Below, one piece after another: positions 1 through 10,131 of a stretch of 64,000 nucleotides of DNA. A program made the translations under genes and the position numbers. This DNA comes from JBNKHG01 sp050290225 (GTDB taxonomy: Bacteria; Pseudomonadota; Gammaproteobacteria; Pseudomonadales; Cellvibrionaceae): the NCBI GenBank assembly GCA_050290225.1, contig JBNKHG010000057.1, forward strand, positions 62,001-126,000, given 5' to 3'. The number at the start of each line of letters is the position of its first letter. Within the stretch, counting starts at the first letter, position 1. The notes under the pieces were generated by a model, which worked only from the letters and a program-made list of their open reading frames with translations, was not told the DNA's origin and did not search any database.

Positions 1-280
1 AGCCCAGCCCTGGCAAATTGATAGAGTGATTCCCATGACCGGAGTGAATAAGCACGCATTAGACTGGGTTACATCACCTTACAGCTGTGAGTAGGACATC
101 AAGCATTGTTTCTTCAGTGTTACGGTATTATCTTGCCAATCCTATTACTCATTGAGAGGTTAGTTTCAGCTCCGACCCTTGATAGGGTCAGCCACTATTG
201 GGGTATATTCAGACAATCTCCCAAAGCCAGGGGGGGCGGTAATTTTAAAATATACCGACCTGACAGTCTGGTAAAGGTGG

Positions 281-466
281 TTATTCGGCGTCGGATTGTA
301 AATGCCTGAAGAGTGCTTCCGACTGGGTAATGCATGCCAGGGCAGTCAGCGTGTACTCTACCGAATTGTGATGTGTTTCCGCTGAAGCGCCGGCTGTGCA
401 GCCTTCGGGAATAACTACAGAGAATCCGCGGTTGACGGCCTCTATGCTTGTGCCAACGAGAGCCAT
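281..466 (-). pseudogene. C-terminal remnant of an isochorismatase-family hydrolase
   Basis: About 61 codons read on the minus strand match the last third of cysteine hydrolases of the isochorismatase/nicotinamidase fold. After ALVGTSIEAVNRGF comes VVIPEGCTAGASAETH, which matches the family pattern of a small-residue strand, an arginine-glycine turn and an acidic/alanine-rich loop ending in an H. The N-terminal part, with the catalytic Asp, Lys and Cys, is missing: upstream DNA on this strand belongs to a different broken gene. It is therefore a truncated, non-functional leftover. The assignment rests on motif memory only. Confidence 0.45.
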
Positions 467-489
467 ATTGCCTGGGTAATGGCGAAAGT

Positions 490-1189
490 CATCATCCCCC
501 GGGTGAGAGTCTTACCTTGGGGGTCAATGCCGATGCGATCGATCAGATCATTCGGCAGATCAGGTGTGATGGGATTGAAGGGAAGCGTTTTTCGCAAATC
601 GTCACTGTCGGTCATTCCTACGGCTCTTTGACGGCGTCCTATGCGCAAGCCACCTGGGGCATGCAGACGGTGTGCTCCTGACCGGGATCACGGGTGCGAA
701 CGTCAACCAGTTTACTGCGCGGAGGAGTCAGTCGACGGCATCATGGAAGTCTTTACGCCCGCGCGCCCTGAGCCTTTCTTTGCAGAGCAATTTGATCGCC
801 TTGACGATGATTATTACGTTACACGTACCGACAGACGCACCATGTTTTCTTTTCGTGTTCCACCCGTCGAACCGGAGATGGTGGATGACCATTTGAAAGG
901 CACGATGACGCTCGGCGAATTTCGTACCGCTTACCAAAATTTTGAGGTGTCGAAGAACATCACTGTTCCGGTGCTCGTGGAATTGAGCGAATTTGATACC
1001 TACTTTTACAATCCTCAAACTGAAGAGGATTACAGCCGCGCGTTGAAAGAGGCCATTCGGCGCAATCCCTCGAATTTTACCCATGCACCTCTGTTCAAAA
1101 ATGCCGGCCACAATCTGACACAGCATCCCAACGCGCATGAACATTACCAAGTGATGTATGAATGGATGAAGGCTAACAACCTGGCCTGA
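490..1189 (+). pseudogene. Frameshifted alpha/beta hydrolase
   Basis: Three successive reading frames together spell one alpha/beta hydrolase. The first frame (about 500-660) holds the nucleophile elbow VTVGHSYGSLTASYAQATWG. It jumps near 660 to a second frame reading HADGVLLTGITGANVNQ, then near 720-730 to a third frame that runs from EESVDGIMEVF to the stop at 1189 and carries the late acidic residue and the histidine region NAGHNLTQHPN. The order Ser elbow, Asp, His fits the fold. At least two frameshifts and no plausible start make it a pseudogene unless there are sequencing errors. It abuts the isochorismatase remnant, so the left edge of the window is a small graveyard of genes. Confidence 0.6.
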
Positions 1190-1646
1190 TCCACCGGCAA
1201 ATTTAAACTGTTGTGACGAACAATCGCTCGGCTCGGTATGAGCGTTCCGGTCGCGCACCTCAGGGCTAAAGCCCGGCGGCCCTCGAGATCTTTGATTTCC
1301 TATTTGATGACAACCTGAAGTCCTTTTGAAATGCTGCGCTTGCGCCCCAAAATGGAGCGTAATGGTAAAATTTGGCGGTTGGGGCAATTTCTGAATTTAA
1401 TCTTCCTTCCGAAATCCTCGTCTGGCGGGGTTTTCAGCGATTTTCCTCTTTTCTGTCGATAAAATCGCCAGAACCCCCAGTGGCGTGTTCAACGATTGGA
1501 CGTTCGAAGCGATGGGTACGCTGGCCCGTTGAGTGATTGAGTGATAGGCTGTCGTTTTCCGGGTGGGTGAGGTTATCGACAGGCCGTTTGTCCGTTTTTT
1601 TCGCTGCGTATGCTGATGAACCTTTGAAGTTAAGGAAGGAACACGT
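1190..1646. other. Intergenic region before the first pgi
   Basis: No convincing gene is present. A short GC-rich hairpin (GGGCTAAAGCCC, about 1264-1275) follows the broken hydrolase. A purine-rich ribosome-binding stretch (AAGGAAGGAA) lies just before the pgi ATG. I found no clear promoter pair. Confidence 0.5.
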
Positions 1647-3266
1647 ATGGAAAATCAGGCTTGGGAAGCTCTGCTTAATCATCAAAAAGAACTGCAGGCG
1701 GTCAAAATTGTTGATCTCTTTGCGAAAGATCCAAACCGGTTTAAGGCGATGTCCTGCGAAACCGCGGGCATTACCCTGGATTTCTCCAAAAATATTGCCA
1801 CATTGCAAACGCTTGATTTGTTGATCCAGCTGGCGGAGGAACGCCAGTTGCCTGAACGCATCCAAAGCTTGCTAAGCGGAGAGTATGTCAATCGTACAGA
1901 AATGCGACAGGCGTTGCATTCGGCGTTGCGCTCGCACAATCCGAATACCCGTACGCAGGAGGAGGCGGTCTCAGCGGTATTGGAAAAAATGGGGCGTTTC
2001 GTGGAAGCTATCCACAGTGGAAACTTGTGCGGATACTCAGGCGAGAAAATTACCCATATTGTCAACATTGGTATCGGCGGCTCTGATTTAGGACCGTTGA
2101 TGGTGGCCGAAGCCCTGACGCCCTATCGCATTGATACCATTAACTGCCATTTTGTCTCCAATATTGACGCCTCGGATATTTGTGAGACCCTCAAACGCCT
2201 GGATCCGGCGTCAACGCTGTTTATCGTTGCCTCCAAAACCTTTACTACCGTTGAAACCCTGGCCAATGCCTCGACGGCGAAGTCCTGGCTTCTTGATTGG
2301 TGTGTCGATGAGGCCGCAATCCAAAATCACTTTGTTGCCGTGACGTCCAACACCGGCAACGCCGTGGCCTTCGGTATCGCGGAGGATAATATTTTCCCCA
2401 TGTGGGACTGGGTCGGAGGGCGATATTCCCTATGGTCCGCCATTGGTTTACCTATAGCGCTTGCGATCGGTATAAACGGTTTTAACCGGCTGCGCGCCGG
2501 TGCGGCAGCGATGGATGAACACTTCCTCTCAGCACCACTGGATTCCAACCTGCCTGTGTTAATGGGACTGTTGGGTGTCTGGTATATTAATTTCTGGGAT
2601 GCCCATGCCCATGCGGTGCTGCCGTATGATCACTATCTGCGCTACTTCACCAAATACCTTCAACAGCTGGATATGGAAAGCAATGGTAAGAGTGCGACCC
2701 TTCATGGTGGTTATGTCGACTGCCATACAGGGCCCGTGATATGGGGGGATGCCGGTACCAATGGCCAGCACTCTTTTCATCAGTTATTGCACCAGGGGAC
2801 CCGTTTGATACCGGTGGACTTTATCGCACCGCTTCAAAGCCATAATCCGATGGGTGATCATCACAGCCTGTTATTTGCCAACTGCTTGGGTCAAAGTCGG
2901 GCACTTATGACCGGCAAATCAATCGAACAAGCCAGGGATGAATTCCTGGAGATGGGCTACTCTGAGGATGAGGCGGCGGGCCTGGCACCACATAAAGTCA
3001 TGCCAGGCAATCGACCCAGTAATACCTTGATCGTCGACCAGTTGACGCCGGAGAGCCTGGGAGCGTTGATTGCCCTTTATGAGCACAAGGTCTATGTGCA
3101 AAGTGTCATCTGGGATATCAATGCGTTTGACCAATGGGGGGTCGAACTCGGCAAGAAATTGTGTCATGAAATTCATGAGGTTATTGAGGGAAAAACGGAA
3201 GGGCACAGTCTCGACGCCTCAACGAAGGGGTTGATTCAGTTGTATCAAGGAGGCTCTGAGGGTTAG
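1647..3266 (+). CDS. pgi: Glucose-6-phosphate isomerase (copy 1)
   Basis: Interconverts glucose-6-phosphate and fructose-6-phosphate in the cytoplasm. At 539 residues it has the size of bacterial PGI. Visible hallmarks are the phosphate-binding NIGIGGSDLGPLMV segment, SKTFTTVET, the family signature WDWVGGRYSLWSAIGLP, GTNGQHSFHQLLHQGT, and the C-terminal QSVIWDINAFDQWGVELGKK containing the catalytic lysine region. The ATG follows a strong Shine-Dalgarno stretch (AAGGAAGG). It stands alone, 440 bp upstream of the glycogen operon and in the same direction, which suits its role of feeding hexose phosphate toward glucose-1-phosphate. A close paralogue lies at 51766-53391. Confidence 0.97.
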   Translation: MENQAWEALLNHQKELQAVKIVDLFAKDPNRFKAMSCETAGITLDFSKNIATLQTLDLLIQLAEERQLPERIQSLLSGEYVNRTEMRQALHSALRSHNPNTRTQEEAVSAVLEKMGRFVEAIHSGNLCGYSGEKITHIVNIGIGGSDLGPLMVAEALTPYRIDTINCHFVSNIDASDICETLKRLDPASTLFIVASKTFTTVETLANASTAKSWLLDWCVDEAAIQNHFVAVTSNTGNAVAFGIAEDNIFPMWDWVGGRYSLWSAIGLPIALAIGINGFNRLRAGAAAMDEHFLSAPLDSNLPVLMGLLGVWYINFWDAHAHAVLPYDHYLRYFTKYLQQLDMESNGKSATLHGGYVDCHTGPVIWGDAGTNGQHSFHQLLHQGTRLIPVDFIAPLQSHNPMGDHHSLLFANCLGQSRALMTGKSIEQARDEFLEMGYSEDEAAGLAPHKVMPGNRPSNTLIVDQLTPESLGALIALYEHKVYVQSVIWDINAFDQWGVELGKKLCHEIHEVIEGKTEGHSLDASTKGLIQLYQGGSEG

Positions 3267-3414
3267 GACAACGCCTAAATGGGTGGTTTTCCCTATCTCA
3301 TATCACAACGGCCTGAGGCTGAGCTATTGCTTCAATGTATGTCGAGCAAACGCCTGCATAAGGTTGTTTCGAAGCCATCTGTACTCAATGGCAATTTCAA
3401 AACGCTATTACCTG

Positions 3415-3442
3415 TGTCTCCAAACCTATGTCTCCAAACCTA
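3415..3442. repeat. Short tandem repeat, 14 bp x 2
   Basis: The unit TGTCTCCAAACCTA occurs twice head to tail, followed by a partial third copy (GCTCCAAAGAGA). It lies in the pgi-malQ intergenic region and has no visible function. Confidence 0.7.
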
Positions 3443-3530
3443 GGGCTCCAAAGAGAGCACATGCGAGGGTATTGCCTTTGGAATGGGAGTGTGACCAAGT
3501 TTCTTCAGTCAGTCATGATTTAACATCAAA

Positions 3531-3559
3531 TTGACAGCGTTGTCATTTTGATGTATCGT
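3531..3559 (+). promoter_or_regulatory. Sigma70-like promoter with overlapping palindrome before malQ
   Basis: TTGACA (3531-3536) and TATCGT (3554-3559) are separated by exactly 17 bp, a near-ideal sigma70 arrangement. Overlapping the -35 box, 3532-3545 reads TGACAGCGTTGTCA, an inverted repeat TGACA-N4-TGTCA around a central CG. That architecture is typical of LacI-family operators, so repression by a sugar-responsive regulator is a reasonable inference. The rest of the 3267-3706 intergenic region shows only the short tandem repeat. Confidence 0.55.
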
Positions 3560-3706
3560 TTGCATTCTTGTCCAGGGAGCTGTGCAGATGGTGAAGTAGC
3601 ATGCATACCTAAACCCGTGGATTTGCTCACCAACAGAATGTTCATATGACACCTTGGGAGAGGGCCCAAGGCGTGTAAACAGCTGGCAAATTAGTAAGAC
3701 AACGAA

Positions 3707-5788
3707 TTGAATAACCTTGAAAAGCTACTTTACCTCCGAGGTATCTCTGCCGAATACCACGATTATTCGGGGGAGAGAATCGTTATTCCATGGGATGATC
3801 GACTGCGTCTATTGCGCGAGGTCGGTTGTGATCCCCATGATGAAATGGCAGTTGAGAGAGACATTTTCGACCTCGATGCCAAGCCCTGGCAGCGCTGGCT
3901 GAAACCTCTTAATATCCTTACCCGGGGCGAATCTGTCTATTTACACGTTCACCTGCATCCCGAAGAACTACAAAACCCGATCCAATGGCAAATTACCACC
4001 GAGTCAGGGGCCCGGCTGATCGGTGTTTTTACGGCAAGTGAATTGAATGAAGACGGGGAATATTATATAGGGGATGTCCGTTATTCCTCCCGTCGCTTGC
4101 CGATACCTGAAGTGGAACCAGGCTATCACCAGGTTTGTTTTTGGCGGGGGCAACGAAGAGAACAGGCTTCCCTGGTTATTGCCCATCCCCGCTGTTTTGA
4201 AGATGGTTCGCCAAATGAACGGTTGTGGGGTCTGAGCTGCCAGCTCTATAGCCTCAGATCGGAGCGCAACTGGGGAATGGGCGATTACACTGATTTGCTC
4301 GAACTGGTGGGTTTGGCTGCCGACGCCGGAATGGATATGGTCGCCATCAATCCCATTCATGCTCCGCTACTCGACGATCAGAGCGCCGTGAGCCCCTACA
4401 GCCCGTCGGATCGGCGCTTTCTCAATCCTCTCTATATAGACCCTGAACAGGAAGCGGATTTTTTCGAGTGCGAGGAATTCGCTGCTGAGTTTGGCGCAGC
4501 TGAATTCCATGCACACTTGAATGAGTTGCGAGCGGCTGAATGGGTCGACTATTCTGCAGTTATGGTTGTTAAATTTCGTGTTTTCGAACGCATGTTCAAT
4601 CATTTCCGGGTAAAGCACTTAGTGCCGGGTACGACCCGGGCGAAGGCATTTCACAGTTTTTCCGACGAATGCGGTGAACCGCTGACGGCTTTCTCTGAAT
4701 TCGCATCGCAACACAATGCGTTGAACATCGATTGTGCCAATGACCCCGTATTTCACCAATATCTTCAATGGCTGTGCCACAAACAAGTGACAGCCTGCCA
4801 GACTCTGGCGGTCAAACGCGGAATGCCGGTGGGGCTGCTGGGAGACCTTGCCGTAGGGGCCGTCAGGGAGGGCGCTGAAGTTACGGAAAATGCCCATCTG
4901 TTTTGCGCAACGGCAACCATAGGCGCGCCCCCGGATCAATTTTCGGGAAAAGGGCAGGATTGGTCACTGCCTGCGTTGAATCCCGTGGCGGTGCGGGACA
5001 ACAAGTTCCAGCATTTTATTCAACTGTTGCGGGCTAACATGGCGCCTTACGGTGCGCTGCGAATCGATCACATCCTCGGGCTTCTACGCCTTTGGTGGTG
5101 TCTTCCCGAAGCTGAAACGGGCACCTACGTCTATTATCCGCTTGCGGATCTTATGCGTCTTTTATGTCTTGAGAGCCAGCGCAATCATTGCCGGGTTATT
5201 GGCGAGGATATGGGGCTGGTACCGGATGAATTGCGGCAGACCATGAGCGCTTCGGGTGTTTACAGTAACAGTTTGTTTTACTTCGAAAGAGACCACAGTC
5301 AAAACTTCCACAATCCGGAGGCTCACAAGCCAAACACATTACTCATGGTGGCAAACCACGATGTGCCAACCCTGGCCGGCTGGTGGTCTGCTGCAGACAT
5401 TGCCTTGAAAAAGGAGATCGGATTGCTCGATAACCGAGAATCTGAAACCAGGGCGATGGCGGAGCGAGAATTCGACAAAGCCCGTTTGCTCGAATGGCTG
5501 GAACGGCAACAATTGCTACCGTCTGACTGGCAAGGCTCGAGGCCGGACAGGGAATTTGACTTGTCGCTTTGTGGTGCGATATTGAAGGCAAATGCCCGGA
5601 CCCACTCAAAAATGATGATATTTCAGCTCGACGACCTCATATTGGAGGAAAAGCCGGTCAATATTCCAGGTACATGGCGGGAATATCCCAACTGGCGACG
5701 TAAGCTGAAGCGGAATTTCACCGACCTGTTTCGCGACCCTGAAATTAGGGACCTGTTAAAAACTATTTACCAGCAACGAAAACAATGA
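3707..5788 (+). CDS. malQ: 4-alpha-glucanotransferase (amylomaltase)
   Basis: GH77 enzyme that transfers alpha-1,4-glucan segments between maltodextrins. At 693 residues it is the length of proteobacterial MalQ. Catalytic motifs are visible: nucleophile Asp in RIDHILGL (about residue 454), acid/base Glu in VIGEDMGLVP (about 500) and the third Asp in NHDVPTLAGWW (about 552). A TTG start is chosen because the family N-terminus (NNLEKLLYLRGI) begins directly there; the ribosome-binding site is weak. It is the first gene of the glycogen operon, and its TGA overlaps the ATG of glgB in the form ATGA, so the two are translationally coupled. Confidence 0.95.
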   Translation: MNNLEKLLYLRGISAEYHDYSGERIVIPWDDRLRLLREVGCDPHDEMAVERDIFDLDAKPWQRWLKPLNILTRGESVYLHVHLHPEELQNPIQWQITTESGARLIGVFTASELNEDGEYYIGDVRYSSRRLPIPEVEPGYHQVCFWRGQRREQASLVIAHPRCFEDGSPNERLWGLSCQLYSLRSERNWGMGDYTDLLELVGLAADAGMDMVAINPIHAPLLDDQSAVSPYSPSDRRFLNPLYIDPEQEADFFECEEFAAEFGAAEFHAHLNELRAAEWVDYSAVMVVKFRVFERMFNHFRVKHLVPGTTRAKAFHSFSDECGEPLTAFSEFASQHNALNIDCANDPVFHQYLQWLCHKQVTACQTLAVKRGMPVGLLGDLAVGAVREGAEVTENAHLFCATATIGAPPDQFSGKGQDWSLPALNPVAVRDNKFQHFIQLLRANMAPYGALRIDHILGLLRLWWCLPEAETGTYVYYPLADLMRLLCLESQRNHCRVIGEDMGLVPDELRQTMSASGVYSNSLFYFERDHSQNFHNPEAHKPNTLLMVANHDVPTLAGWWSAADIALKKEIGLLDNRESETRAMAEREFDKARLLEWLERQQLLPSDWQGSRPDREFDLSLCGAILKANARTHSKMMIFQLDDLILEEKPVNIPGTWREYPNWRRKLKRNFTDLFRDPEIRDLLKTIYQQRKQ

Positions 5789-8004
5789 ACGATCAAACTA
5801 TCTCTTTGTTAAGCAACGAACAAATCAATGCACTTGCGAGTACCTGTTACGAGGATGTTTTTTCCGTATTGGGTATGCATGAGCTCCCTGATGCAAAGGG
5901 TTTGATTGCAAGAGTGTTTCTTCCAGGCGCGCAAGTCGTGGATGTGATTGCCCGTAAAGGCGACAAAAAGGTGGCGTCGTTGACGCGGATACATGAAGCC
6001 GGGCTGTTTGAAGGAAAGTTGGGTCGCCGCAGAAATCGCTTTGACTACTATTTTCGGGTCCAATACGAAAACGACATCATCGAATGTGAGGATCCTTATC
6101 GCTTCCCTTCACTGATCAGCGAAGATAATCTTTACTACTTTTGCGAGGGAACGCAAGAGCAGCTGTATAAATGGATGGGGGCTCACCCAAGGAGCGTCGA
6201 TGGGATTGATGGCATGCTCTTTGTGGTGTGGGCGCCGGATGCAAGCCGGGTTTCGGTCGTTGGTGATTTCAATAACTGGGACGGCCGTTGTCATGCTATG
6301 CGCAAGCACCCGGCAGCCGGTGTATGGGAAATTTTTATTCCGGGAGTGGGCCAGGGAGTCAACTACAAATTTGAAATCAGAAATCGAGATGGTCAATTAT
6401 TGCCGCTAAAGGCAGACCCCTATGGATTCGCTCACCAGCATCCTCCGGAAACAGCTTCGCGAACCGTCTCTGCGCCAGCGTTTCATTGGACTGACAGCGA
6501 GTGGATGGTTGCGCGCGAGCAATCTGCCGATCATTACCATGGACCGGTTTCGATCTATGAGGTCCATGTTGGATCCTGGATGCGAAAACCTGAAGAAGGT
6601 AACCGTTACCTGACCTACCGTGAACTGGCCGAAGAATTAATACCTTATGTGAAAGATTTGGGGTTCACTCACATCCAGTTTATGCCACTCAGCGAATACC
6701 CATTCGATGGTTCCTGGGGCTACCAGCCAATTGGCCTGTATGCACCGACCTGCCGTTTTGGCACGCCTGATGATTTTAGGTATTTTGTCGACTGTTGCCA
6801 TCGTCAGGAACTGGGCGTGCTGCTGGACTGGGTGCCGGGTCATTTCCCTTCCGACGAACACGGGTTAGGACGTTTTGATGGCAGTTGCCTGTATGAGCAT
6901 GAGGACGTGCGCCAAGGATTTCATCCTGATTGGAATACCCTCATTTACAACTATGGCAGGTCCGAGGTTAAAAGTTACCTGATTAGTAACGCTATGTACT
7001 GGATGGAGGAATTTCATCTCGATGGATTGAGGGTCGATGCCGTGGCTTCCATGCTTTACCTGGACTACAGCCGCGAAGAGGGTGAGTGGGTTCCGAACGA
7101 ATATGGCGGTCGCGAAAACCTGGAAGCCATTGAATTGCTAAAGCAGGTCAATAACCGTGTTTATTTCAACTACCCGGGAGTGATGATGGTTGCGGAAGAG
7201 TCTACCGCCTGGCCTGGTGTATCACGCCCCACCAGTGAAGGAGGTCTGGGTTTCGGATTCAAGTGGAATATGGGGTGGATGAATGACACTCTGCATTATA
7301 TGGCTCGTGACCCAATCTACCGAAAATATCACCACGCAGAAATGACCTTCGGATTGGTGTACAGCTTCAGCGAAAATTTTATTTTGCCGCTTAGTCATGA
7401 TGAAGTTGTCCATGGCAAGGGTTCGCTGGTTAGCAAAATGCCCGGCGATGAGTGGCAAAAATTTGCCAACTTGCGTGCCTACCTGGGCTTTATGTGGACT
7501 CATCCCGGGAAAAAACTGCTATTTATGGGCGGTGAATTTGCACAGTGGCAGGAATGGAATCATGACCAGAGCCTCGATTGGCATTTGCTTGAAGGGCCGA
7601 TGCACCTGGGAATGCAGTCGTTGGTTAAAGACTTGAACCACCTCTATCGTGAATTACCGGCGCTGCATGAACTCGATTGTGATGCCGGTGGGTTTGAATG
7701 GGTTGAAGTTGAAAACGAGGAACTCTCCATCTTCGCCTACTGGCGGAAAGGAAATGAAGGCACTGCGCCAGCGCTTGTGGTCGTCAATATGACACCGACG
7801 CCTCACTACGATTACCAGGTCGGTGTTCCATGCCAGGGCTATTTCGCAGAACGGCTTAACACGGATAGCGCTCTCTATGGTGGCGGTAACATGGGGAATG
7901 GTGGCGGCGTTGTGTCCAATGAATCAGGTTGGCAGGGCCAATCTCACTCCATCAAAATCGTTGTGCCACCCTTAAGCACTGTGGTTTTTCAGCTTGAGAA
8001 TTAG
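5785..8004 (+). CDS. glgB: 1,4-alpha-glucan branching enzyme
   Basis: Makes alpha-1,6 branches in glycogen (GH13). At 739 residues it has the full-length form: an N-terminal extra CBM48-like module, a second CBM48 (MLFVVWAPDASRVSVVGDFN), the catalytic barrel and a C-terminal beta domain. Catalytic residues are seen as Asp in DGLRVDAVASM (about 418), Glu in VAEESTAWPG (about 471) and Asp in LSHDEVVHGKGS (about 539). The branching-enzyme signature DWVPGHFPSDEHGL is present. It overlaps malQ by 4 bp, and glgX starts 5 bp after its stop. Confidence 0.97.
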   Translation: MNDQTISLLSNEQINALASTCYEDVFSVLGMHELPDAKGLIARVFLPGAQVVDVIARKGDKKVASLTRIHEAGLFEGKLGRRRNRFDYYFRVQYENDIIECEDPYRFPSLISEDNLYYFCEGTQEQLYKWMGAHPRSVDGIDGMLFVVWAPDASRVSVVGDFNNWDGRCHAMRKHPAAGVWEIFIPGVGQGVNYKFEIRNRDGQLLPLKADPYGFAHQHPPETASRTVSAPAFHWTDSEWMVAREQSADHYHGPVSIYEVHVGSWMRKPEEGNRYLTYRELAEELIPYVKDLGFTHIQFMPLSEYPFDGSWGYQPIGLYAPTCRFGTPDDFRYFVDCCHRQELGVLLDWVPGHFPSDEHGLGRFDGSCLYEHEDVRQGFHPDWNTLIYNYGRSEVKSYLISNAMYWMEEFHLDGLRVDAVASMLYLDYSREEGEWVPNEYGGRENLEAIELLKQVNNRVYFNYPGVMMVAEESTAWPGVSRPTSEGGLGFGFKWNMGWMNDTLHYMARDPIYRKYHHAEMTFGLVYSFSENFILPLSHDEVVHGKGSLVSKMPGDEWQKFANLRAYLGFMWTHPGKKLLFMGGEFAQWQEWNHDQSLDWHLLEGPMHLGMQSLVKDLNHLYRELPALHELDCDAGGFEWVEVENEELSIFAYWRKGNEGTAPALVVVNMTPTPHYDYQVGVPCQGYFAERLNTDSALYGGGNMGNGGGVVSNESGWQGQSHSIKIVVPPLSTVVFQLEN

Positions 8005-8009
8005 ACCGG

Positions 8010-10109
8010 ATGACCAAGGCAACTTTAATTCGGCCCGGTAAAGCCTATCCGCTTGGTGCCACTTGGGACGGGAAGGGTGTTAACTTTGCGCTCTTCTCCG
8101 CCAATGCCGATAAAGTTGAGCTTTGTCTGTTTAACGCCTCCGGCGAGCGTGAAATACAGCGCATCCCATTGCCGAGTCGCACGAATCTGGTTTGGCACGG
8201 TTACTTGCCGGGCGTCGAGCCTGGTGCGCTCTACGGCTATCGTGTGTACGGGCCCTATGAACCGCATTTGGGGCACCGTTTTAATCCTCACAAGCTGCTT
8301 ATAGACCCTTATGCCCGTGCCATTACGGGACCATTGCAATACTCCGTCTACCAACTGGGTTATGACAGCGAGAGCAAGGATCAGGATCTATCTTTCTGTA
8401 CAAGGGATTCCGCTCCCTATGTGCCCAAATGCCGTGTTGTCGCGCCGTTACCGGCATTGGATGTTAGCCGGCCGAATATCAGTTGGTCGGACACAATACT
8501 GTATGAGTCACATGTGCGCGGATTTACGATCGCCAACCCGGAAATTCCCGAATCCGTTCGCGGCACTTTTGCCGGGATGTCGCAACCGCAGGTCATCGAA
8601 TACCTGACAGCACTTGGCGTGACTTCGGTGGAGCTATTGCCTGTGCAGGGATTTATGAACGAAGACTTCCTGCAGAAAAAAGGACTGTCCAACTACTGGG
8701 GATATAACAGCCTCACCTTCTTTGCGCCTGAGCAGCGCTACGCTTGCGGACAAAGCAGTGAAGAATTCCGTGAGATGGTTGAGCGTTTCCACGATGCCGG
8801 CCTCGAGGTCATTCTCGACGTGGTTTTCAACCATACGGCCGAAGGTGATCACTTGGGGCCCACACTTTCATTCCGTGGCATAGACAATGCGTCCTATTAT
8901 CGGCTGCTACCGGAAGATTCACGTTACTATATTAACGACACGGGCTGTGGCAACACTTTGAACATAACACATCCCCGCGTTTTGCAGATGGTGATGGACA
9001 GTTTGCGCTTCTGGGCTGTAGAGATGGGTGTGGATGGATTTCGGTTTGACCTGGCTTCCGTATTGGGTCGCGAAGCGCACGGGTTTGATCCGGGTAGTGG
9101 CTGCCTGGATGCCATTGCCCAGGACCCGGTGTTGGCGCAGGTGAAATTGATCGCTGAACCTTGGGATATTGGGCCGGGCGGCTACCAACTGGGTCAATTC
9201 CCCTGTGGATGGGCCGAATGGAATGACCGGTTCCGGGATAGTTCGAGACGCTACTGGCGTGGTGAAAAAGGCCTGTTGCCAGAGTTGGCGCGAAATATTC
9301 ATGGCTCAAGTGATCTGTTTCATCAGCCTGGTCGATGCCCCTGGGCGAGCGTGAACTTCATTGCCGCTCATGACGGCTTCACTCTGCACGATTTGGTGAG
9401 TTTCGGTGAAAAGCATAACGAGGCGAATGGCGAACAAAACAGGGACGGACATTCGGCCAACTACAGTGCGAACTACGGTGTAGAGGGTGAGACGGATAAC
9501 CTTGAAATTAACGCCCTGAGACGCAGGCAAAGTCGCAACCTGCTGGCGACGGCACTGTTATCCCAGGGAACACCCATGCTATTGGCTGGCGATGAAAGGG
9601 GTAATAGCCAGGGTGGTAACAACAACGCCTATTGTCAGGACAATGAAACCTCCTGGCTTGATTGGAATACAGAAAATGCGCACCAGGAGTCACTTACGCG
9701 CTTTGTCAGTCAACTGATCGATCTGAGGAAAAGACACGCTTTGTTGCGCTGGCCGTCCTATTTAAGCGGGGATATTCACTCAAAAGGCGCGAAATTACTT
9801 TGGTTGAATTCGCACGGAACACAAATGCACCGTGAACAGTGGCAGGACCGTGAAGTGAAAAGTTTCGGTTACCTGCTCACCAACGATGCGACAGATGCAG
9901 TTGCCACATCAACTCACTCACTGCTGATCTATTTCAATGGTGCCAGTCGCGATCAGCATTTTGAAATTCCGGAGGTGGAATATGTCAGTGCTTGGCATTT
10001 GTGTGTCGATACAGCCCTCGATAATGGGGAGACACCCGAGCGGAAATTCGCTCCGGGCGAAGTTATAACATTGAAGAATCGCTCTCTACTGGTGTTAGAG
10101 AGCCGGTAA
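8010..10109 (+). CDS. glgX: Glycogen debranching enzyme
   Basis: GH13 isoamylase-type enzyme that hydrolyses alpha-1,6 linkages of phosphorylase-trimmed glycogen. It has 699 residues, with an N-terminal CBM48 (GKAYPLGATWDGKGVNFALF) followed by the catalytic barrel. Visible residues are Asp in VDGFRFDLASV (about 347), Glu in LIAEPWDIGPGGYQLG (about 383) and Asp in AAHDGFTLHDLVSF (about 455). Further family blocks are NYWGYNSLTFFAPE and GDERGNSQGGNNNAYCQDN. It works with the phosphorylase gene immediately downstream. Confidence 0.96.
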   Translation: MTKATLIRPGKAYPLGATWDGKGVNFALFSANADKVELCLFNASGEREIQRIPLPSRTNLVWHGYLPGVEPGALYGYRVYGPYEPHLGHRFNPHKLLIDPYARAITGPLQYSVYQLGYDSESKDQDLSFCTRDSAPYVPKCRVVAPLPALDVSRPNISWSDTILYESHVRGFTIANPEIPESVRGTFAGMSQPQVIEYLTALGVTSVELLPVQGFMNEDFLQKKGLSNYWGYNSLTFFAPEQRYACGQSSEEFREMVERFHDAGLEVILDVVFNHTAEGDHLGPTLSFRGIDNASYYRLLPEDSRYYINDTGCGNTLNITHPRVLQMVMDSLRFWAVEMGVDGFRFDLASVLGREAHGFDPGSGCLDAIAQDPVLAQVKLIAEPWDIGPGGYQLGQFPCGWAEWNDRFRDSSRRYWRGEKGLLPELARNIHGSSDLFHQPGRCPWASVNFIAAHDGFTLHDLVSFGEKHNEANGEQNRDGHSANYSANYGVEGETDNLEINALRRRQSRNLLATALLSQGTPMLLAGDERGNSQGGNNNAYCQDNETSWLDWNTENAHQESLTRFVSQLIDLRKRHALLRWPSYLSGDIHSKGAKLLWLNSHGTQMHREQWQDREVKSFGYLLTNDATDAVATSTHSLLIYFNGASRDQHFEIPEVEYVSAWHLCVDTALDNGETPERKFAPGEVITLKNRSLLVLESR

Positions 10110-10131
10110 GGGAAATTAAAGGTAAGTTGGA

